Source: JAUWOY01 sp034431315
GTDB taxonomy: Bacteria > Chloroflexota > Anaerolineae > VGOG01
Reading direction: 5' to 3'
Assembly (NCBI GenBank): GCA_034431315.1
Contig: DAOUDK010000128.1
Coordinates: 9,035-73,034 of the forward strand
DNA length: 64,000 nt
A program made the translations under genes and the position numbers. The notes under the pieces are model-generated. The model did not search any database, was not told where the DNA came from, and saw nothing but the letters and a program-made list of their open reading frames with translations. Shown piece after piece: positions 58,511 to 64,000 of this stretch (positions within the stretch are counted from its first letter, which is position 1; every line of letters begins with the position of its first letter).

Positions 58511-59170
58511 ATGAGCAGCGTCGGACTCATCCTCAAAGCGAGCTATCAATTGAATCGCCATCGCATAGGCCCTCTGCGGCTGAACCTCGTGCCGCTGGTC
58601 TTGGCCCTGGCCAGCGGTTTGATCTGGTGGAAAGTTGGCGGCCTGACAGGCGAGCAGACCATTTTGATCATCGTCCTCTGTTTGATCCTCGTCTTGGTTA
58701 CGCTCCTGGCCAAGCGGCGGGGTTTCATCATCTTTCGCAGGAGCGAGGGAGAGCTTGCCTCATTTCCCGACTGTTCTGAGCTGGCACCCGATGAGAAAGT
58801 CGCCGTCCGAGCCACCGGCCTGTTCGAGGTGCGAGGTGAGCGGCGCTATTTCGTGGAGGCTGCCGCTGACTTTGCTACCATGGAGACCAGGGAGCACATC
58901 GTGATGGCCAGGATGCTGAACCCACGCTTCCTGGTGGGCGCGCCCAAGGGTGACGTCGGCTGGTGGTATGTTTTCTTCAAGCCGCTTATGATCAGGGAAA
59001 TCGAAGTAGGCCAAGTCCGCTTTGGCCTGAGAGCTCGCCCAGCCATCAAGCTAGAATACAAGACTGACGAAGGAAAGGTCGAGCCCGTTTATCTCTCCTT
59101 CGACGAATCCCTTCAGATGCAGCGTGTCTTAGAGAACTTGTGCCGCGATGCCGAGGTTCCGGAGACCTAA
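58511..59170 (+). CDS. Two-TM membrane protein, function unknown
   Basis: A 219-residue protein with two TM helices near 28-45 and 50-68 (LVPLVLALASGLIWW; ILIIVLCLILVLVTLLA) and a cytosolic beta-rich domain of about 140 residues (VAVRATGLFEVRGERRYFVEAAADFATMETREHIVMA) that could be PH-like. No known motif. AAGGAG precedes the start. It stands alone between two terminators. Confidence 0.7.
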   Translation: MSSVGLILKASYQLNRHRIGPLRLNLVPLVLALASGLIWWKVGGLTGEQTILIIVLCLILVLVTLLAKRRGFIIFRRSEGELASFPDCSELAPDEKVAVRATGLFEVRGERRYFVEAAADFATMETREHIVMARMLNPRFLVGAPKGDVGWWYVFFKPLMIREIEVGQVRFGLRARPAIKLEYKTDEGKVEPVYLSFDESLQMQRVLENLCRDAEVPET

Positions 59171-59193
59171 CGCCCCGAAAGCACCAGCTAAAG

Positions 59194-59236
59194 TCGAGCG
59201 CCTCACCTGACACGGGTGAAGCGCTCGATCCGTTTT
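59194..59236 (+). terminator. Terminator after the two-TM protein gene
   Basis: TCGAGCGCCTCACC pairs with GGTGAAGCGCTCGA (one mismatch), followed by TCCGTTTT. Confidence 0.85.
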
Positions 59237-59254
59237 ATGAGGAAGTGCAAGGGG

Positions 59255-60694
59255 TTAATCGCCCGCGTAGCCCTTCATGACGATGGGCAGGTAGATAGTG
59301 TAGCGATACTCATCTGCGCCGATGTCCACCCTCGCGCCTATGGGCCTGGGGTCGCCATCAATGTCGGTGGGCGGTGCAGGTGGCACCCCGGCCGGGTCTC
59401 CGGCGTCTATGCAGGGCGAATCAGTTCGCAGGTGATAGTCCCACCCGGTGGGGTTTGCGAAGAGTGGGTCGCCGATGACAGCATTGGTGCTGTTAATGAC
59501 GCCGTGGCCGCCGGTGTCGTCAGTGTTGCCATAGAAGAGAGTGTACCTGGCAGTGGCAGTGCTGCTGCCCGAGGCGTAGATGCCCCAGGTGTGGCTGACG
59601 ACGATGTTGTTGGTCAGGGTGAGGGTGGAGGCACCAGTCAGGTACACACCCTCTCCACCGCCGCCCAGGTTGTTCTGGGCGATGGTGTTGTTGACCAGCT
59701 CGCCGGTGGAATCGTAGTCACCGTGGCCATAGACGTACAGCCCGCCCCCACGTGTGTTGGCGTAGTTCTGGGCGATGACGTTATTGGTCAGGGTGAAAGG
59801 ACTGCTGTACTCGATGTAGAAGCCACCCCCGATGGCTGTAAGCGTAGGGCTGACCGTGGTCGTGTTGCTGATGACCTGGTTCTCGCTGAAGATCATACCA
59901 TGGCTTTCGTTGAGATAGACCCCGGCACCGCCTCTGCCTGCGGTGTTGTGGCGAATTTCATTTCCAATCACCCTGGCGGCGCTCCGAGAAAAGTCAAGGC
60001 CGCCGCCGAGTCCATAGTATGTGGTGCTGGCGGTGTTGGAGAGCACCAGGTTGCCGCTGATGATGGTCGAGGCCGGGGCATAGGCCAGGCACATGCCGCC
60101 ACCACGGCCCCAGGGAGTCGTGCCTGTGTAGGCGATGTTATTGGTGATAACGTTGTTCTGGATGACGGGGCTGGCATTTAAGCTTAAGATGCCGCCGCCC
60201 CGGCCGGCACCGATGGCCTCGTTATTGGCGTTACCCCCGGTGATGATGAAGCCATCAATGGTGGGGGAGATGTCGCCTTTGATGTAAACCACCCGCCCGT
60301 TGCGTTGGGCGTCCAGGGTGGTGGGATAGGCGTTCGGATCGCGGTTGGTGAAACCGCCGTCCCAGCCGCCCAGCAACGTCACCGTCTTGGTGATCTCGGC
60401 CACCGTGCCCGCCGCGTCGGTATAGGTGCCCGCGGCCACCCGGATCTCATCGAGGGGATCGGCGATGTCAATGGCCCGCTGGACGGTGCGGCAGCGGTCG
60501 GCGATGCTGTCGCATTGCTTGCTGTCGTCCCCATCGGGGGCCACGTAGCGAATGCCCGGATCGGCGTGGGCTGGGGCCATCGCCACCAGCCCCAGCCAGA
60601 GGGCCGCCAACAGCAGCAGGCCCCCCAGTCCTATGGCCAGCGCCAGGCGCACAACTTGATGCCGCACAAGTCGAGTAACGCTTGAGGTCTTCAT
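59255..60694 (-). CDS. Exported parallel beta-helix protein
   Basis: A 479-residue protein with a signal peptide (VRLALAIGLGGLLLLAALWLG), a short RYVAPDGDD...CRTVQRAIDIADPLDEIRVAAGTYTD entry and a right-handed parallel beta-helix of about 350 residues made of units such as GNVVSNNTAxxYGGGxxxS and NNIVVSHTWGIYASGS. The C-terminus DIGADEYRYTIYLPIVMKGY is a choice-of-anchor-like end with the YLPIVMK motif found on many Chloroflexota surface proteins. Such folds serve as polysaccharide-acting enzymes or adhesins; no catalytic set is visible. Confidence 0.85.
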   Translation of the reverse strand: MKTSSVTRLVRHQVVRLALAIGLGGLLLLAALWLGLVAMAPAHADPGIRYVAPDGDDSKQCDSIADRCRTVQRAIDIADPLDEIRVAAGTYTDAAGTVAEITKTVTLLGGWDGGFTNRDPNAYPTTLDAQRNGRVVYIKGDISPTIDGFIITGGNANNEAIGAGRGGGILSLNASPVIQNNVITNNIAYTGTTPWGRGGGMCLAYAPASTIISGNLVLSNTASTTYYGLGGGLDFSRSAARVIGNEIRHNTAGRGGAGVYLNESHGMIFSENQVISNTTTVSPTLTAIGGGFYIEYSSPFTLTNNVIAQNYANTRGGGLYVYGHGDYDSTGELVNNTIAQNNLGGGGEGVYLTGASTLTLTNNIVVSHTWGIYASGSSTATARYTLFYGNTDDTGGHGVINSTNAVIGDPLFANPTGWDYHLRTDSPCIDAGDPAGVPPAPPTDIDGDPRPIGARVDIGADEYRYTIYLPIVMKGYAGD

Positions 60695-60708
60695 CTATTT
60701 ATTCTCCT

Positions 60709-60981
60709 TTAATTTAATTTCTTAAACACTGTCTCGCTAGCGATTAGCTTCATGTCGCCGCTTGCGATATCCCCGTAATCTCTGTTGAGTTGAGCGAGAT
60801 ACTCAGGAGCGATGTCCTCTTCCTCGTACAAGACCTTGATGCCATTTTCATTGATGTAGTAATCTTTGCTGATTTCCTCCCTGACCACCTTTCTAACAAT
60901 CTCGGTGATCATCGCTTGCAGGTCGCCGATGGTCAAGGCATCAATAGGCTGGTCCAGGGATAGTGTAGTTGGTTTTGTCAT
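60709..60981 (-). CDS. Small acidic protein, function unknown
   Basis: A 90-residue protein beginning MTKPTTLSLDQPIDALTIGDLQAMITEIVRKVVREEI, then YYINENGIKVLYEEEDIAPEYLAQLNRDY. The first half forms a helix typical of small antitoxin-like or adaptor proteins. The ATG at 60981 has GGAGGG upstream and is preferred to a start five codons earlier. No toxin gene is next to it; the beta-helix gene follows 15 bases downstream. Confidence 0.65.
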   Translation of the reverse strand: MTKPTTLSLDQPIDALTIGDLQAMITEIVRKVVREEISKDYYINENGIKVLYEEEDIAPEYLAQLNRDYGDIASGDMKLIASETVFKKLN

Positions 60982-61154
60982 CGGTTCTCCCTCCACCTGC
61001 TTGGTTCAAGTTAGGCCAATTATAGTCTATGTCATCCGATCTGTCAAGTTGCCCGTCTCGCCTACTCCGCCGCCCCAAAGCACCGGATCTGGCGATCCAG
61101 TGGGAGCAAGGTAGTCCATTTCCAACGTGCGGGAAAGCTGAGATTCGAAGGAGG

Positions 61155-63638
61155 CTACCTCTGAGCCTCCCGATTGGCCCTCATCCAGGCAGCAAGCTCG
61201 GCCTTCTTATCCCCCACCTGACGCACCTTCTCCCGCTCAGCGGCCGTCGTGTACTCGAACCCGTTATAAACCTGCAACGAGTAGCCAGCCATCTTGCTCT
61301 GATCAGGCTTATGTTTCCAGAAGTATACCTCCACATCGAAGGAATCTGTCTCGTCCGGATCCAGGTACGCGACGTCGTCCCGCCAGACGCCGATGGTCTC
61401 GCCAGCCACGTCGTACATCGCCACGCATGCTGTAACATGGCTCAATCGGCGATCATACTGGTTGCGGACGTCCCCCGTGACGTGGAAGGCATCCCAGTTG
61501 TCGAAGAAGTCGTTGATGTTGGAAACCTCCATCGGTAGGGGGGTGTAGGCCGGGGCACTCCATGCCAGACGCAGCTCGTAGTGATCCCAGGAGGAGGCCG
61601 GCAGGTTGGAATAGACGACTACGAAGGGCGAGCTCATCTCTGGCGCGAGGTGGTGGATGCAAGCAAACGTCCATCCCTCGTCCACCACGGTGCCTTCTGC
61701 GTCGTAGAAGGTGGCGTGTATTTCGACCCAACCGACGCTGACACTTAAGGCATTAGCGACCTCCCCGACCAAGTAGGTAAGGGTGGAACCATCGTAGGGG
61801 GTGAAGGCGGTGCTGTTGGTGACGTAGACGTCCATGCCGGGAGGCAGCGTGGGGGTGGGTGAAGGGGTTACCGTTGGCATCGTGGTCGGCGTCAAAGTTG
61901 GAGTGCGTATGGCTGGGGAAGTTGTCGTTGGCGTCGTGGTCGGAGTCGAAGTTGGAGTGCCCGTGGTTAGAGGGGTCGCCGTTGGCGTCGCGGTCGGAGT
62001 CGAAGTTGGAGTGCGCGTGGTTGGCGGGGTTGCCGTTTGTGTCGGCGTCGGTGTTGGTGTAGAAGGGGGAGCATAGTCCTTCAGGCAAATGGGCAGGTAG
62101 ATCTGGCGGACAGGCGGCCTGGGCGTAGGTGTCGGAGTGATCGTCGGCGTTGGCGTCGGTGGGGGTGCGCCCGAAGTACGCAAACGGATAGCTACGTCTT
62201 CTCGGTAGTATACCCCCAAATCGTACCACGAACCGCTGCTGCCATCGCAACTGATATACGTGCGCTGCGTCTCATGGGGGCCTTCCATATCGGCTGGGAT
62301 GGGGCTCTCGGATCTGGCATTGGTGAACTTCACCACCGCAGCGACGGCGTCGCCGCCCGTCACCGCCAAAGGCGGATTCACCGCCACCCCATGGTAGCCG
62401 GCCTCGGCGAAGCTGTGGTTCAGGCTGCTCCACAATAGATTGGTCGGCGCCGTTCCGTCGAAGTCGTCGTAGATGTACACGTCAACGTCGGTAGTGGCGT
62501 CGCTGGTATAGAACTCCACCCGCGTGACGTAAGTGCTGACGGGGGAGGGGAATTTACACAGGCCCCAGCCAGTCGTTGAGCCTGTACATCCAAACAAGTG
62601 AGTCAAGCCGGCTTCGTCGTAGTACATTATTCCGCCTTCGGGGTCGTAGTCCTGCCAGGCGTAAATGAACGAGGAGTTCTTGCCGATGCCGGCCGAGCCG
62701 TAGGCGATGGTAAAGTAACCCTTCTCGCTACCATAGCCGCAAGCGCCTCCCCAGTCGGCGCCCCAACTGTTCTTCACTATCCAGCCGCCCGTGCCTCCCG
62801 CGTGGGATAAACCGTCGTCCCAACCGACGATCAGCACCGAGTGGTTCGGATTGTGCTCTCCCTCGTAGTAAAGTGTATACGAACCATCATAATCTGAGAA
62901 CTCCTGCCACCAGTCGGTATCGGAGGCGTCGCCCGCATACATCGAGGCATGGACCGACCCATAAGTCTGAATGTAGCCCTTCAGCACGTCCGTATCAGGT
63001 ACTCCCTCAGCTATATACCTCCAGTCCAGCAGCGTCTTTATGTACGGACAGGTGCCATTGCAGTTGACGTTGCTGTCTACGTACGGGTCGCACGATTCCA
63101 GCACCGTGCCTTTTTGGGAGAACCAGCCGGCCATCTCCCAGTAGTTGCTTCCACCGCAACTGGGATCGTGCCAGGGACATTCTTTGGCGTTGTTCTCCGA
63201 AAAGTCGTAGATGCCGGCGCCGTCAACTTGCAGCTTGGATTCGAAGTTCGCGAGGGAGGCGAAGGCATAGCCCGCGTTACAATCGCCCTGGTTCTGCACC
63301 TGAGTGACCACGCCCTGCTGACGCCAATCCCACGCGCTGGACAGAGATGCTGTGCTAACCCCCTCTGGCATTCTATCCCCTTTCAAGTGAGACAGATCCA
63401 TCGCCGGCGGTATGAAACCTGTGCGGGGAGACAACGGCTCCCCCTCCCCCCAACTTTGGGGGGCTAGGGGGGGCGGCCGAGTCGGCGCTTCCTGCAGTTC
63501 AAGCCCTGGTGATGGCAGTGGCGCCCCAACGGCTAAGACCCTCCCGCTGGCGTTCAGCACCAGCAGCAGGAACGCGCCGACCAAAATCGCTGCCCCTAGA
63601 GCACACATCAGATTATATCTCGCCTTATCGCTCTTCAT
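61155..63638 (-). CDS. Papain-family (C1) surface protein lacking the catalytic cysteine
   Basis: An 827-residue protein with an N-terminal anchor (LGAAILVGAFLLLVLNASG), a C1 domain (about 105-490), a Pro/Thr linker preceded by QIYLPICLKDY, and a C-terminal pair of FxLD/FxLYD-like modules (about 610-810). In the C1 domain the active-site block reads NQGDCNAGYAFAS: Cys120 aligns with the structural Cys22 of papain and Gly123 takes the place of catalytic Cys25. His266 (NHSVLIVGWDDG) and Asn290 (VKNSWGADWGG) are kept. It should bind but not cut by the papain mechanism. A C/G-run palindrome near the N-terminus (63439-63474) is read as RPPPLAPQSWGEGEP. Confidence 0.87.
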   Translation of the reverse strand: MKSDKARYNLMCALGAAILVGAFLLLVLNASGRVLAVGAPLPSPGLELQEAPTRPPPLAPQSWGEGEPLSPRTGFIPPAMDLSHLKGDRMPEGVSTASLSSAWDWRQQGVVTQVQNQGDCNAGYAFASLANFESKLQVDGAGIYDFSENNAKECPWHDPSCGGSNYWEMAGWFSQKGTVLESCDPYVDSNVNCNGTCPYIKTLLDWRYIAEGVPDTDVLKGYIQTYGSVHASMYAGDASDTDWWQEFSDYDGSYTLYYEGEHNPNHSVLIVGWDDGLSHAGGTGGWIVKNSWGADWGGACGYGSEKGYFTIAYGSAGIGKNSSFIYAWQDYDPEGGIMYYDEAGLTHLFGCTGSTTGWGLCKFPSPVSTYVTRVEFYTSDATTDVDVYIYDDFDGTAPTNLLWSSLNHSFAEAGYHGVAVNPPLAVTGGDAVAAVVKFTNARSESPIPADMEGPHETQRTYISCDGSSGSWYDLGVYYREDVAIRLRTSGAPPPTPTPTITPTPTPRPPVRQIYLPICLKDYAPPSTPTPTPTQTATPPTTRTPTSTPTATPTATPLTTGTPTSTPTTTPTTTSPAIRTPTLTPTTMPTVTPSPTPTLPPGMDVYVTNSTAFTPYDGSTLTYLVGEVANALSVSVGWVEIHATFYDAEGTVVDEGWTFACIHHLAPEMSSPFVVVYSNLPASSWDHYELRLAWSAPAYTPLPMEVSNINDFFDNWDAFHVTGDVRNQYDRRLSHVTACVAMYDVAGETIGVWRDDVAYLDPDETDSFDVEVYFWKHKPDQSKMAGYSLQVYNGFEYTTAAEREKVRQVGDKKAELAAWMRANREAQR
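61850..62060. repeat. About 60-bp tandem repeat encoding the Pro/Thr linker
   Basis: Units containing GTCGGAGTCGAAGTTGGAGT recur about every 60 bases (three full copies with drift) and encode TPTSTPTATPTAT-type linker in the papain-like protein. Confidence 0.8.
63439..63474. repeat. C-run/G-run palindrome inside the papain-like gene
   Basis: CCCCCTCCCCCCAACTTT facing GGGGGGCTAGGGGGGG; same design as at 9717 and 24724. Confidence 0.88.
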
Positions 63639-63666
63639 TTTGCCCCCTCCCTGTTTAACCTATCAG

Positions 63667-64000
63667 CTAATTCGTCTGCGGCTTTAAGTCCTTCTTCTCG
63701 ATCTTCATGTCGTAGAACAGGACAACATTACGCCCTTTTTTCTTTTTGAAGAACCGTCTGATGTCGCGATACACATCATCCTTGAGGAAGGTCAACCGCT
63801 CATCGCTGCCGATCCCCTCGTAGTGGCTGCTAATGTGCTTGAAGCCACATTTCTTGTAGCAACGAACGGCTCGCCTGTTTGGAGCGGCCACGTCCAGGTA
63901 AAGCGTTTCGAAGCCCATCTCCTGAAAGTAGTAGACCAAAAACGTGCCGATGGCGTCGGTGCCGTAGCCCTGGCCCACGTAGTCGGCCCCCAGGGTTATG
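63667..64000 (-). CDS. GNAT N-acetyltransferase, C-terminal part (cut by window end)
   Basis: The frame is open to the window edge and reads ITLGADYVGQGYGTDAIGTFLVYYF, the acetyl-CoA-binding QGYGT loop of GNAT acetyltransferases, then LDVAAPNRRAVRCYKKCGF, the typical RimJ/RimL-like end. The basic C-terminal tail (KKKKGRNVVLFYDMKIEKKD) is unusual. It acetylates an amine, target unknown. The real start is beyond the window. Confidence 0.88.
   Translation of the reverse strand, partial: ITLGADYVGQGYGTDAIGTFLVYYFQEMGFETLYLDVAAPNRRAVRCYKKCGFKHISSHYEGIGSDERLTFLKDDVYRDIRRFFKKKKGRNVVLFYDMKIEKKDLKPQTN

Noticed and set aside
7154..62105. Avoidance of AGATCT sites as evidence for BglII-type specificity
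   Set aside because: Several AGATCT sites occur in the window at roughly the chance level, and a methylating host need not avoid its site, so this is uninformative.

Overview
The window looks like a piece of a chromosome from an uncultured member of the Chloroflexota, most likely Anaerolineae-like. The evidence is GC-rich DNA, many GTG/TTG starts, exported proteins with Pro/Thr-rich linkers and YLP(I/L) motifs, a giant GAF-rich diguanylate cyclase, a T-box in front of an archaeal-type prolyl-tRNA synthetase, and many dispersed palindromic micro-repeats. The taxonomic call is inference; no rRNA gene is present.

Layout. 0-4 kb: a housekeeping run (yqeY end, a 7TM-HD phosphohydrolase, ybeY, a Mut7-C nuclease and rsfS, the last probably using a CTG start). 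4-12.8 kb, minus strand: a small protein and M16 peptidase, a TPR lipoprotein, an MBL hydrolase, FabH with an odd membrane tail, two DegV proteins (the second with a chimeric 5' end), a B12/radical SAM enzyme and an ECF-type sigma factor. 13-23.7 kb, plus strand: an exported protein, pth, an eight-GAF/two-PAS/GGDEF sensor and mfd. 23.9-34.7 kb: a Schlafen-type ATPase, PrsW, an MrfA-like helicase, a duplicated ribbon-helix-helix-like protein, homoserine dehydrogenase, a GH1 remnant, a dockerin-GH114-like protein, a CPBP protease, a MenA-like prenyltransferase and arfB. 35-40 kb: a Gld-type ABC operon. 40-46 kb: an L,D-transpeptidase and a giant beta-propeller lipoprotein. 46-51 kb: a zinc-ribbon protein, a TldD-like protease with a coupled helical protein, a DUF123 protein, a class II aldolase and tRNA-Glu.

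51.1-55 kb is the accessory region. Its base composition is visibly more AT-rich than its surroundings. It starts at the 3' end of tRNA-Glu. It carries a 245-bp inverted-repeat element, then an operon of two related, unrecognised proteins (one membrane-anchored, one soluble) driven by a consensus promoter with an operator-like palindrome, then a decayed echo of the tRNA end, then a BglII-like restriction-modification pair. A T-box-controlled proS, an EamA transporter, a HicBA toxin-antitoxin and several exported proteins follow, one of which is a papain-fold protein that has lost its catalytic cysteine.

The most pervasive unusual signal is at DNA level: at least six families of short palindromic or heptameric repeats sit between genes and also inside genes in frame (ybeY, pth, mfd, the helicase, the Schlafen ATPase, the beta-propeller lipoprotein, the aldolase, the papain-like protein). 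The best candidate for an undescribed protein system is the two-gene membrane/soluble operon at 51.8-53.0 kb.
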